Shown piece after piece: positions 8,983 through 17,316 of a stretch of 64,000 nucleotides of DNA. A model generated the notes under the pieces. That model was not told the origin of the DNA. It did no database searches and saw only the letters and a program-made list of their open reading frames with translations. The stretch covers positions 1-64,000 of the forward strand of contig NYTH01000003.1 in assembly GCA_002683405.1 (NCBI GenBank). The letters are read 5' to 3'. Position numbers and translations under genes: made by a program. This DNA comes from Salinisphaeraceae bacterium (lineage in GTDB: Bacteria; Pseudomonadota; Gammaproteobacteria; Nevskiales; Salinisphaeraceae). The stretch's first letter is position 1, and the number at the start of each line of letters is the position of its first letter.

Positions 8983-9486
8983 TCAGAGCTGTTCGAGCCG
9001 GGCCAGTTTGGGCTGGATATAGCGCCGGCAGAAAGGCCGGTCCGGGCCGCGCCGGTAGTAGTTACGGTAGCGCTCGGGCAAACGTCGCAGCCCGGTCAGC
9101 GGCAAAACCAGCACGCGCAGGGGCAGCGGAAATTCGGGCTGCAGCAGCGACAAAGCCTTGTCCAGCGAGGGCTTCTGGCCGGCCCGGGCGTAGTAGACCG
9201 CCGATCGGTAGCGGGTCCGCAGCGCATGGTCTGACGTGCTGGCATGCGTGTGACAGTGGGCTCGCAGCAGCGTCAGCACGTCGGTACGGCTGGGGTCGAA
9301 GGTCACCCGCACCGCCTCGCTGGGCCTGTGGTGCGGCGGCTGCGACCAGATATGGCCCTGCTCGACGGCGAGCACGCCCGTGAGCTGCTGGAAGACGGCT
9401 TCGGTACACCAGTGGCAGCCGCCGCCAAAACCCAGCACGGCGCGGCCGGACGGCTCGGCCTCGCGATGCGGTGAGTTACCGCGCAC
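8983..9486 (-). CDS. msrA: Peptide-methionine (S)-S-oxide reductase-like protein
   Basis: A 167-residue protein with the MsrA active-site motif as GFGGGCHWCTEAVFQQL (canonical GCFWCTE, here His replaces the usual Phe) and the family segment HASTSDHALRTRYRSAVYY. It should reduce methionine-S-sulfoxide using a catalytic Cys. The start is taken as the GTG at 9486, which overlaps the hydrolase stop by 11 bases; no in-frame ATG gives a sensible N-terminus. The region after the YRS motif is divergent, and the usual ExYHQ-type segment is replaced by PERYRNYYRRG, so this is a variant member. It is the last gene of the monooxygenase-hydrolase operon. Confidence 0.75.
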   Translation of the reverse strand: MRGNSPHREAEPSGRAVLGFGGGCHWCTEAVFQQLTGVLAVEQGHIWSQPPHHRPSEAVRVTFDPSRTDVLTLLRAHCHTHASTSDHALRTRYRSAVYYARAGQKPSLDKALSLLQPEFPLPLRVLVLPLTGLRRLPERYRNYYRRGPDRPFCRRYIQPKLARLEQL

Positions 9487-10387
9487 CCAGATGCCGGTCG
9501 AAGAAGGCCAGTTGATCGGCGATGGCGCGATCCCGCGCCGCACCCACGTAGATGTCGAAATGGCCGATATCGTAGCGCTTGAGCGTGACCTGCGGGCCGG
9601 CCTTGCGCGCCAGCCGGTCGGCCGCCGCCGCCGGCGCGACGGAATCGCCCGTACAGGCCAGGATAAGCGCGGGGCATTTGAGTTGACCGGCCCGGGCAAC
9701 CGGCCGATAGAGCGGCAGGTACAGCGTCATGCGGGCCGTCATTTTGTTGCGCCAGTCGGCCGGCGTGATGGCGCCGTAGCCGGCCTGGGCATCGGGGCTG
9801 CTCATGGCGGCAAACTCGCCGGGCGGCGCCGTGACCGGCACGGTGACCGGGTCGCGCCCGAGCCAGGCGCGGACCTGGTCGGCCGCCCCGTAGGCGCTGA
9901 TCCTGAGCAGCTGCCCCAGGCCGGCATACCGCATGATATTGAGCGCCGCGGACAGCCCGTCGAGCATGGGGCCCTGCGCGCTGATGGCCGCGATACGCGG
10001 GTCACGCGCGGCGGTCGTGACCACGTGCCCGCCCGAAAACGAGGTGCCCCAGAGGCCGATGCGCGCCTCGTCAACGCCCGGCAGCGCGCGACAGAAGGCC
10101 ACGGCGGCCTGCCAGTCCTGCAGCTGCTTGCCGATGCTCAGCAGTTGACGCGGCTCGCCGTCGCTGGCGCCGAAATGGCGATAGTCGAACAGCACGACGA
10201 TGTAGCCGCCGAGGGCAAACGCTTCGGCAAAGGGCTCCAGCCCGGCATCGCGCGTGCCGGCCAGCCCGTGGGCCATGACCAGGGCGGCGCCGTTGGACTC
10301 TGCCGGCTCGTACACCCACGCCCGGCAGGTCACGCCCTGGCTGTCGAACTGCGCATCGCGTCGGGTAAAGGTCGGAGTGTCTGCCAT
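9476..10387 (-). CDS. Alpha/beta hydrolase
   Basis: A 303-residue alpha/beta hydrolase. The nucleophile elbow is GTSFSGG (about residue 118), with an acid at CTGDSVAP and a histidine at DIGHFDIY. HGLAGTRD near residue 35 is the oxyanion HG motif. It resembles the X-Pro dipeptidyl-peptidase/S15-like esterases common in bacterial catabolic clusters. It is downstream of the Baeyer-Villiger-type monooxygenase by 53 bases on the same strand, so hydrolysing the ester or lactone produced by that enzyme is a plausible role. That is inference from context. Confidence 0.85.
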   Translation of the reverse strand: MADTPTFTRRDAQFDSQGVTCRAWVYEPAESNGAALVMAHGLAGTRDAGLEPFAEAFALGGYIVVLFDYRHFGASDGEPRQLLSIGKQLQDWQAAVAFCRALPGVDEARIGLWGTSFSGGHVVTTAARDPRIAAISAQGPMLDGLSAALNIMRYAGLGQLLRISAYGAADQVRAWLGRDPVTVPVTAPPGEFAAMSSPDAQAGYGAITPADWRNKMTARMTLYLPLYRPVARAGQLKCPALILACTGDSVAPAAAADRLARKAGPQVTLKRYDIGHFDIYVGAARDRAIADQLAFFDRHLGAR

Positions 10388-10440
10388 GATCTGTTGCAGC
10401 GGTTGAAGTGGGAGGGCGGCCGCGGCGCATTCTCGCAGCG

Positions 10441-11949
10441 TCAGGCGGCGGCCGACCAGGGCTGCCCGGCGCGCGCCGGCTGCGGCGGTTCGAACGCCAG
10501 CGCCGGATCGGCCACCGGTTCGTCCAGCAGGGCGGCCCTGTCCCTGCCGTAGTGCATCTTCTCCTTCCAGGCGCCGCTGCGGCCCTGGCGGGGCAGGGCG
10601 CCGCGGTCGCGCTCGATATAGCCCGACTGCAGCGACTCCAGAATATCGTTGCCGGTCCGCTGATCCGCGCCGGCTCGCGCGGTGACCACGCTCAAATCAT
10701 GTTCGTCCATGTAGCTGAACAGCCGCACCAGATATTCCCCGGCCAGGTCGGCCTTGAGCGTCCAGGAGGCGTTGGTGTAGCCGAAGAACCAGCTCATGTT
10801 GGGCACGCCTTCCAGCATCACGCCCTTGTAGGTGAGCTGCTCGCCGACATCGACGGGCTGGCCGTCAACCACCAGTTCCATCCCGCCCAGCATCTGCAAT
10901 TTCAGGCCGGTGGCAGTGACGATGATGTCGGCGTCGAGCACCTTGCCCGATTCGAGCTGGATGCCGGTTTCGGTGAACCGCTCGATGTGGTCGGTGACCA
11001 CCGAGGCCTTGCCCTCGCGCAGCACCTTGAACATGTCGCCGCCGGGCACGGCGCAAAGACGCTCGTCCCAGGGCATGTACTCGGGCGTGAAGTGCCGCAT
11101 GTCGAAGTCGCTGCCCAGGGCTCGGCGGGCACGCCCCAGCAGCAGTTTGCGCATGGTCTTCGGCCAGTAGCGACTGGCCAGATACAGGCTGCGCTGGAAG
11201 GCGATGTAGCGCTTGCGGGCGATCTGGTGCGCTGTTTCTGCCGGCAGCAGCGTCTGCAGCAGTCCGGTGAGTTTGTCCTTCGCGGGGACCGACAGAATAT
11301 AGGACGGCGAGCGCTGCAGCATGGTCACGTGGCGCGCCTTATCGGCCATGTTGGGCACCAGCGTCACGGCGGTGGCGCCGCTGCCGATGATGACCACCCG
11401 CTTGCCGCTGTAATCCATGTCCTGCGGCCAGTGCTGCGGGTGCACGATGTCGCCCGCAAAATGCGCTTCGCCGGGAAACTGCGGCCGATAGCCTTCGTCG
11501 TAGTTGTAGTAGCCGGTGCAGTTGGACAGAAAGCGGCAGGTGAATGTCTGCGTTTCGCCGGTGCGCTCCCGCAGGGCGCTGACGGTCCAGCGCTGCGCGT
11601 CGCTGCACCACTCGGCCCGGGTAATCTTCAGCCCGTAGCGAATGCGGTCGAGCAGACCGTGCTCGCGGGCAGTATCGGTGAGGTATTCGCGGATCGAGTC
11701 GCCATCGGCTAGCACCTGGCTGCGGTCCCAGGGGCGGAATTTATAGCTGAAGCTGTGCATGTCGGAATCCGAGCGGATACCCGGATAGCGGAACAGATCC
11801 CAGGTGCCCCCCAGGTTGTCGCGCCGCTCGACGATTGTTACGGAGCGGTCGGGGCAGCCGCGCTGCAGGTGGCAGGCCGTGCCGATGCCGGAAATGCCGG
11901 CGCCGATGATGAGAACGTCGCTGTGATTGGACTGTTGCTGACTGGCCAT
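10441..11949 (-). CDS. Flavin-containing Baeyer-Villiger-type monooxygenase
   Basis: A 502-residue class B flavoprotein monooxygenase. Two dinucleotide-binding motifs are visible: GAGISGIG near the N-terminus for FAD and GSGATAVT for NADPH. Between them is FAGDIVHPQHWP, matching the Baeyer-Villiger fingerprint FxGxxxHxxxW(P/D). Such enzymes insert oxygen next to a ketone, giving esters or lactones. The downstream alpha/beta hydrolase fits ester cleavage, and the divergent AraC-type regulator is the obvious control gene. The substrate is unknown; relatives act on long-chain or cyclic ketones. Confidence 0.92.
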   Translation of the reverse strand: MASQQQSNHSDVLIIGAGISGIGTACHLQRGCPDRSVTIVERRDNLGGTWDLFRYPGIRSDSDMHSFSYKFRPWDRSQVLADGDSIREYLTDTAREHGLLDRIRYGLKITRAEWCSDAQRWTVSALRERTGETQTFTCRFLSNCTGYYNYDEGYRPQFPGEAHFAGDIVHPQHWPQDMDYSGKRVVIIGSGATAVTLVPNMADKARHVTMLQRSPSYILSVPAKDKLTGLLQTLLPAETAHQIARKRYIAFQRSLYLASRYWPKTMRKLLLGRARRALGSDFDMRHFTPEYMPWDERLCAVPGGDMFKVLREGKASVVTDHIERFTETGIQLESGKVLDADIIVTATGLKLQMLGGMELVVDGQPVDVGEQLTYKGVMLEGVPNMSWFFGYTNASWTLKADLAGEYLVRLFSYMDEHDLSVVTARAGADQRTGNDILESLQSGYIERDRGALPRQGRSGAWKEKMHYGRDRAALLDEPVADPALAFEPPQPARAGQPWSAAA

Positions 11950-12015
11950 GAATTGCTCCTCGGCTTGCTTTTCTACTGATGTTGCGCATTTTGGGGAGAC
12001 CGTCGTCGCAATTAT

Positions 12016-12051
12016 TGTCGAAATACGACATTATTTTGTCATTTCACGACA
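12016..12051. promoter_or_regulatory. Two operator-like inverted repeats between monooxygenase and AraC regulator
   Basis: Two 15-bp palindromes lie in the divergent intergenic region: TGTCGAAATACGACA at 12016-12030 and TGTCATTTCACGACA at 12037-12051. Both have the form TGTC-N7-GACA, and their start-to-start spacing is 21 bp, two helical turns, so a dimer or pair of dimers would bind on one DNA face. They lie 19 bp upstream of the AraC-type regulator start and 67 bp upstream of the monooxygenase start. Binding by that regulator is inference. Confidence 0.6.
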
Positions 12052-12069
12052 GCGCAGGGGTCTCGCGCC

Positions 12070-13095
12070 GTGCCGAGCCTGATTCGGGCCACCAATCTGT
12101 GGGGATTCGAGACGCTGGTGCGGCAGCTCGGCGGCGATCCCGAAGGCATGCTGGAGCAGGTGGGCGTCCCGCGCGCCGAGGACCGGCCGGACGATTCGTT
12201 CCTGCCGTTCCAGCGTCACGCGCAGTTGACCGAGCTGGCCGCCGCGTCGCTGCGCTGCCCCGATTTCGGTCTGCGTCTGGCGCGCTGGCAGGGGCTCGAC
12301 ATGCTCGGCGCCGTGGCGGTCATCGCGCGCAATGCATCCACCGTGAATGCCGCGCTGGGGGCGATCGCAAGCTATCTGTACGTGCATTCGCCGGCGCTGC
12401 AGTTGCGGCAGGTGGCCAGCGACTCGGCCGACCGGCTTCGTTTCGAATACCGCATTACCGAGCTGCCGCTGTACCGCGTGCGTCAGGGCTACGAGATGAG
12501 CATGGCCAACGGCATGGAAATTCTCCGCCTGCTGGCCGGCGGCGATGCGCGTCCCGCCTATATGAGCTTCATGCACGCCCGGATGTCGCCCTTGCCGGTG
12601 TATCGACGGATATTCGGCTGTCCCGTGTATTTCCAGCAGCCCTGGTGCGGGTTCGAGCTGGACCGAGACATTGGGCGCCGAAGGCTGGATAGCGCCGATG
12701 CGGAAACATTGCGGCTGGCGTCGGCCTATCTCGACTCGCATTTTCCGGCGCAGGCGCAATCGCTGGAAGAGCGGGTCGGCGAACTCATCCGGCGTCTGCT
12801 GCCTACCGGACAATGCACGGCAGCCGCCGTGGCCGAGGCCATGGCGCTGCATCCGCGGACCCTGCAGCGTCAGCTCGAGACGTGCGGGCAGCGTTACGGC
12901 GAGTTGCTGGCCGCAGAGCGGCGAGCGCTGGCCAGTCAATACCTGGCGCAGCCGGGTCTGCACCTGAGTCAGGTGGCCGGGCTGCTGGGCTATGCCGAAC
13001 AGAGCAGCTTCAACCGGGCCTGTCGCCGGTGGTTCGGATGCGCGCCGCGGCAGTGGCGTCGCCGATTACTGGATGATCATCCGCGCGGCGATTGA
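12070..13095 (+). CDS. AraC family transcriptional regulator
   Basis: A 341-residue regulator with an N-terminal arabinose-binding-type effector domain (about residues 20-205) and a C-terminal AraC double helix-turn-helix (about 235-335). The last helix region contains HLSQVAGLLGYAEQSSFNRACRRWFG, broken here at its conserved GYxxxSxFxRxFxxxxG pattern. The start is GTG, giving MPSLIRATNLWGFE. Members with this architecture typically activate a divergent catabolic operon on binding a hydrophobic ligand, here most likely the monooxygenase-hydrolase-msrA operon. Two operator-like palindromes sit just upstream. Confidence 0.9.
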   Translation: MPSLIRATNLWGFETLVRQLGGDPEGMLEQVGVPRAEDRPDDSFLPFQRHAQLTELAAASLRCPDFGLRLARWQGLDMLGAVAVIARNASTVNAALGAIASYLYVHSPALQLRQVASDSADRLRFEYRITELPLYRVRQGYEMSMANGMEILRLLAGGDARPAYMSFMHARMSPLPVYRRIFGCPVYFQQPWCGFELDRDIGRRRLDSADAETLRLASAYLDSHFPAQAQSLEERVGELIRRLLPTGQCTAAAVAEAMALHPRTLQRQLETCGQRYGELLAAERRALASQYLAQPGLHLSQVAGLLGYAEQSSFNRACRRWFGCAPRQWRRRLLDDHPRGD

Positions 13096-13221
13096 ATTCA
13101 TGCCTTCCGGGAGGCGATTTAACCGGTTTCCCGGCCTGGTTTCAACACTGGTCCCGGGCGCTTGCTCCCCGTCGCCGGCGGACATAGTCTGAAGGCATAC
13201 TTTCGAGCCGGAGACGCCGTG

Positions 13222-15381
13222 ATGAGCCAGCCAGCCCCCGCCCGCGAAAAAATCATACGCGGCGCCTGTCCGCACGACTGTCCGGACACCTGTTCGATGC
13301 TTGTGTCGGTGCGCGAAGGGCGGGTCACTGGCGTTCAGGGTAATCCCGAGCATCCGTTTACGGCCGGCCGCCTGTGTCCCAAGACCTACCAGTACCAGGA
13401 GCGCGTATACCACCCCGAGCGGGTGCTGTATCCGCTGCGCCGGACCGGCGAGAAAGGCCGCGGTGAGTTCGAACGCATCAGCTGGGACGAGGCGTTGTCG
13501 ACCATTCACGAGCGCTGGACCTCGATCATCGCGGACTGCGGGCCCGAAGCCATCCTGCCGTACAGCTATCTGGGTACACAGGGGCTGCTCAACGGGCTGA
13601 CGGTGGGAGACGCGTTCTTCAACAAGCTCGGCGCCAGCATTTCCGAGCGTACCTTCTGCGACTCGGGCGCTTCGACGGCCTACATGATGACGCTGGGCCC
13701 CACGCCGGGCATGGACCCGGAGAGTTTCCAGCACTCGCGCTACATCGTGCTGTGGGCCTGCAACATGCTGAGCACCAACGGGCACATGTGGAAGTTCGTC
13801 AAGCAGGCGCAAAACAACGGCGCGAAACTGGTGGTGGTGGACCCGGCGGAAACCGCCACCTCCCGCGCGGCGGACCTGCATATCCGCGTACGCCCGGGAA
13901 CCGACACGGCGCTGGCGCTGGCCATGATGCGCGTCATCATCAACGAGGGGCTCGTCGATGAAGACTACGTGGGCCGCTACACCACCGGTTATGACGAGCT
14001 GGTGGAGCATGTGCAGGCCTATACGCCGGAGTTTGCGGCCCAGGCCACCGGCGTTGATGCCGACCTGATCCGCGAGTTCGCCCGCGAGTATGCGCGCAGC
14101 CAGCCCTCGGCCATCCGGATCGGCGTGGCCATCGAGCGCTCTGCCGGTGGCGGTCAGCTGGTGCGGGCGCTGGCCTGCATGCCGGCGCTGGTGGGGGCCT
14201 GGCGGCAACCCGGCGGCGGGCTGCTGCAGCTTCCGCTGTGGGCCTTTCCGGTCAACTGGGACAGGCTGCATCGCGCTGATCTGGCCGATCCGCAGACCCG
14301 GGTCATCAACCAGTGGTATCTGGCCGGTGCGCTGGCCGACGACCAGGCCGGCCCCCAGACGCTGGACCCGCCCATCCGCTCGCTGTTTGTGTACAACAGC
14401 AATCCGCTGGTGGTGGCGCCGGATCAGATGAAAATGAAGCAGGGGCTGGCGCGGGACGATCTGTTCACGGTGGTCAGCGAGCACTTCGTGACCGACACGG
14501 CAAAATATGCCGACCTGATTCTGCCCGCCACCACCCAGGTGGAGCAGTGGGACCTGATGTTCTCCTGGGGGCATCTGTATCTCAGCCTGAACACGCCGTC
14601 GATCGAGCCCTGCGGCGAGGCCGTGCCCAACTGCGAGCTGTTTCGCAGGCTGGCCCGCGTCATGGGATTCGACGATCCCTATTTCCAGCGCGACGACGAA
14701 ACCCTCATGCGGGAGGCGCTGGACTGGGACAGCCCGGCGCTGGCGGGCATCACGCTCGATGGATTGCGTGAAACCGGATTCGCGCGGCTGAATTTTCCGG
14801 AGGCGGGGGCCTTCGCCCTCCACGCCGAGGGCAATTTCCCGACGCCATCCGGCAAGGTGGAAATCAAGGCGTCCATGGCGGCGGGCGGTAATTTCGTGCT
14901 GCCCACGTTTCGCCAGGGCGCCGAGGCCCATCAGGAAGGCTCGCCCGTGCCGGCGCTGCCCACCTGGACGCCGCCCAACGAGACCGCGCCCACGGCCGGC
15001 GAGCTTGCGGCGCGGTATCCGCTGTCGATGATGTCGCCCAAGAGCCACTGCTTTCTGAATTCGCAGTGGGCCAATCATGCGCGTCAGCTGGCCCGCGAGG
15101 GCGAGCAGCAACTGTTCATGCACGAAAGCGACGCGCTGGCGCGCGGGCTGAAAACCGACGAACTGGTGGAGGTCTTCAACGCGCGCGGGCGCTTTACCGC
15201 CGTACTGCAGACGGGGGATCGCGCGATGCCGGGCGTGGTCATTGCGCCCATGGGGCACTGGCTGGCCCGCTCCCGCGATGACGCCACGCCCGCGGCGCTC
15301 AATCCCACCGCGCTGGCGGACCTGGGCCAGGCCCCGACCTTCTCGGACAATCGCGTGGAGGTCAGGCGGGCCGCCGGCTGA
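13222..15381 (+). CDS. Molybdopterin-dependent oxidoreductase with N-terminal 4Fe-4S site
   Basis: A 719-residue CISM-family molybdoenzyme. The N-terminal cluster motif is CPHDCPDTCSM, followed by CPK after GNPEHPFTAGRL, giving four cysteines for a 4Fe-4S cluster. The C-terminal part carries the molybdopterin dinucleotide-binding domain. No twin-arginine signal is present, so it is probably cytoplasmic. The start ATG at 13222 has GGAG 8 bases upstream; an earlier ATG at 13162 lacks support. No iron-sulfur or membrane subunit gene adjoins it. Single-subunit members of this type are found widely in proteobacteria and their substrate is generally unknown. It is probably monocistronic. Confidence 0.88.
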   Translation: MSQPAPAREKIIRGACPHDCPDTCSMLVSVREGRVTGVQGNPEHPFTAGRLCPKTYQYQERVYHPERVLYPLRRTGEKGRGEFERISWDEALSTIHERWTSIIADCGPEAILPYSYLGTQGLLNGLTVGDAFFNKLGASISERTFCDSGASTAYMMTLGPTPGMDPESFQHSRYIVLWACNMLSTNGHMWKFVKQAQNNGAKLVVVDPAETATSRAADLHIRVRPGTDTALALAMMRVIINEGLVDEDYVGRYTTGYDELVEHVQAYTPEFAAQATGVDADLIREFAREYARSQPSAIRIGVAIERSAGGGQLVRALACMPALVGAWRQPGGGLLQLPLWAFPVNWDRLHRADLADPQTRVINQWYLAGALADDQAGPQTLDPPIRSLFVYNSNPLVVAPDQMKMKQGLARDDLFTVVSEHFVTDTAKYADLILPATTQVEQWDLMFSWGHLYLSLNTPSIEPCGEAVPNCELFRRLARVMGFDDPYFQRDDETLMREALDWDSPALAGITLDGLRETGFARLNFPEAGAFALHAEGNFPTPSGKVEIKASMAAGGNFVLPTFRQGAEAHQEGSPVPALPTWTPPNETAPTAGELAARYPLSMMSPKSHCFLNSQWANHARQLAREGEQQLFMHESDALARGLKTDELVEVFNARGRFTAVLQTGDRAMPGVVIAPMGHWLARSRDDATPAALNPTALADLGQAPTFSDNRVEVRRAAG

Positions 15382-15402
15382 GTCGAGGTCCGGTTGCGGC
15401 CG

Positions 15403-16293
15403 TCATGCGTCCGATTCACGCGCGAGTTGGGCAAAGTCGTCTGCGTAGTCGCGCAGCCTGTCCGCGGCGTGGGCGCGCTGCTCGGCATCGGCGAGGTTGA
15501 TCACGCGCGCGAGCATTTGCAGGAAGTGCTGCCGATTGAAGGCCGCATCAGCCTGGCGCGTCGTGCTTCGGTAGCGTGACGGGTCCTCGATAAAGGCTGC
15601 CAGCCGGCGGGCGAAGTCGGCATCACGACGATCGTCCAGCAAGGACCGAAGCGCCGCCCGGCGCGCCGCCCGCGCCTGCATGACCCGGTCGGGATGATCG
15701 CGTCGCCCGGCCGCCCATTGGCGCACGAGCGCCTGCTGCGGATCGGTCACGTGGCCCAGCCAGTCGTCCAGCTTGTCTTCGGTCCAGTCGGCGTAATGGT
15801 CCGCGCGGTCCTCGGCGTCACCCGCCAGGAATTCGTCTTTGAATTCCTCGTCCTTCTCCTCGACCTGAGCAATCAGGCCGTCGACCTGCGCATCGCTCAG
15901 CGAGGAAAGCACGTCGACAGCGTGGGGCAGGGCGCGGGTCTTGATGCGCCGGGCAAACTCGGTGAAGGGTTCGGCCCGGGCGTCCAGCGTTGCCGGCGTG
16001 ACGGGCGCGTTCAGCGTTTCGATGCGGTCGGCCAGCGCGTGCAGCGTGTCTGCATAGCGCGGCAGCTCGCTGCGGCGATGCCATTGCCAGAGCTCGGCAA
16101 AGCGCGCGTCGAACACGGCGCGCTGGGCGTCGTTCAGGTCAAGAAACGGGTCGAGCTTGCGGTAGACCAGCCAGTCGGCGTGGTTGTAGGCATATCGAAA
16201 GGCAAAGCTGCAGCCCGTGCTCACGCAGATGGCCGCGAGCAGGCACGGCAGCAGCAGGAAACGCGGTCGGAAACGGGTGGGGCGCGCACGCAT
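15403..16293 (-). CDS. DUF6279-like lipoprotein
   Basis: A 296-residue lipoprotein. The ATG at 16293 puts a signal with a lipobox (CLLAAICVSTGC) near residue 28, followed by FAFRYAYNHADWLVYRKLDPFLDLNDAQRA broken by no obvious domain boundary. The YNHADWL and LDLxxxQ pattern is what I associate with the DUF6279 family of gammaproteobacterial lipoproteins. The rest is highly helical and charged. Function is unknown. It is convergent with the molybdoenzyme gene, 21 bases apart. Family assignment is from memory of the N-terminal motif. Confidence 0.7.
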   Translation of the reverse strand: MRARPTRFRPRFLLLPCLLAAICVSTGCSFAFRYAYNHADWLVYRKLDPFLDLNDAQRAVFDARFAELWQWHRRSELPRYADTLHALADRIETLNAPVTPATLDARAEPFTEFARRIKTRALPHAVDVLSSLSDAQVDGLIAQVEEKDEEFKDEFLAGDAEDRADHYADWTEDKLDDWLGHVTDPQQALVRQWAAGRRDHPDRVMQARAARRAALRSLLDDRRDADFARRLAAFIEDPSRYRSTTRQADAAFNRQHFLQMLARVINLADAEQRAHAADRLRDYADDFAQLARESDA

Positions 16294-16339
16294 GGTCGGT
16301 CTGGTCTCTCCGGAGGCCCCCCTGACCGCGAGGATACGC

Positions 16340-17206
16340 CTAGAACCGATTGAGCGGAATTTTGAGATAGGCCGTGCCGTTGTCCTCGGCGGTCGGCAGA
16401 CGGCCTCCGCAGGTGTTGATCTGCAGGGCGGCGAGCATGCGAGCCGGAATGGGCAGCTCGGCATCACGCTCCTGGCGCATGTTCACGAAGCGGGCTTCGT
16501 CCATGCCCTGCAGGTGCAGGTTGGTTTCGCGCTGCTCACGCACCGTGGATTCCCATTGCGGTGTCCGGCCGCCGGGCTGGTAGTCGTGGCCGCAGAACAG
16601 CCGCGTGTCGTCCGGCAGCGCCAGAATCGACTGTATCGAGCGCCACAGCAGGCGCGCGTCGCCACCGGGAAAATCGGCCCGGGCGGTGCCGAAATCGGGC
16701 ATGAACAGGGTGTCGTGGACGAAGGCGGCATCGCCGACAAGATAGGTGACGGAGGCGAGCGTGTGACCGGGCGAGAACATGACCTCGCAATCCATGTTGC
16801 CTATACGGAACCGGTCACCGGCCATGAACAGGCGGTCCCACTGCAATCCGTCGGTGGGAAACTCGTCACCGAAGTTGTAGATGCGCTGCCAGAGCTTCTG
16901 GACGTCGATGACGCCCTCGCCAATGGCCCGCGGCGCGTCCAGTTTCTGCTGCAGGTAGACGGCTGCCGACAGGTGATCGGCATGCGGGTGTGTGTCCAGA
17001 ATCCAGTCGACGGTCAGCTGCTTGCGCTCGATGAAATCCAGCAGCTCATCCGCCGAATCGGTGCGGGTTCGGGCTGCGCCCGGGTCGAAGTCCAGCACCG
17101 GATCAATGATGGCGCAGTGCCGCGTGGCCGGGTCAATGCAGATGTACTGAACACTCGAGCTTTCCGGCTCGAAGAAGCCGATGACTTCAGGTTGCACCGT
17201 GTCCAT
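16340..17206 (-). CDS. Persulfide dioxygenase-like MBL-fold enzyme (Blh/ETHE1 type)
   Basis: A 288-residue metallo-beta-lactamase-fold protein with THPHADHLSAA, SPGHT, GDAAFVHDTLFMPDFGTARADFPGGDA and FCGHDY. These motifs and the N-terminal IDPVLDFDPGAART match Blh-type persulfide dioxygenases, which oxidise glutathione persulfide to sulfite using one Fe. The start at 17206 has a strong GAGGGG ribosome site. It lies immediately downstream of the FisR-like activator on the same strand (110 bases) and near sqr, the classic sulfide-oxidation partner pair. I see no sigma-54 site just upstream, so it may be co-transcribed with fisR. Confidence 0.88.
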   Translation of the reverse strand: MDTVQPEVIGFFEPESSSVQYICIDPATRHCAIIDPVLDFDPGAARTRTDSADELLDFIERKQLTVDWILDTHPHADHLSAAVYLQQKLDAPRAIGEGVIDVQKLWQRIYNFGDEFPTDGLQWDRLFMAGDRFRIGNMDCEVMFSPGHTLASVTYLVGDAAFVHDTLFMPDFGTARADFPGGDARLLWRSIQSILALPDDTRLFCGHDYQPGGRTPQWESTVREQRETNLHLQGMDEARFVNMRQERDAELPIPARMLAALQINTCGGRLPTAEDNGTAYLKIPLNRF

Positions 17207-17316
17207 GTTTGCCCCCTCGCGGGCGGCCGTCATGCGGGCACGCCCGATCGTCGATGTCGGTATATACGTGGAAGGCATGAGGATATAACCGAAAGCCTGG
17301 CAGGGTATCCGTATTT

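Noticed and set aside
13066-15258. Very long open frame on the minus strand opposite the molybdoenzyme (and similar ones at 5864-7984, 251-1456 and 26948-27979)
   Set aside because: They lie exactly antisense to well-recognised genes and read as Arg/Gly/His/Gln-rich sequence without domains, as expected from high-GC codon bias.
17207-17316. Search for a second sigma-54 promoter driving the persulfide dioxygenase gene
   Set aside because: No GG-N10-GC element resembling TGGCAC-N5-TTGC was found on the minus strand.
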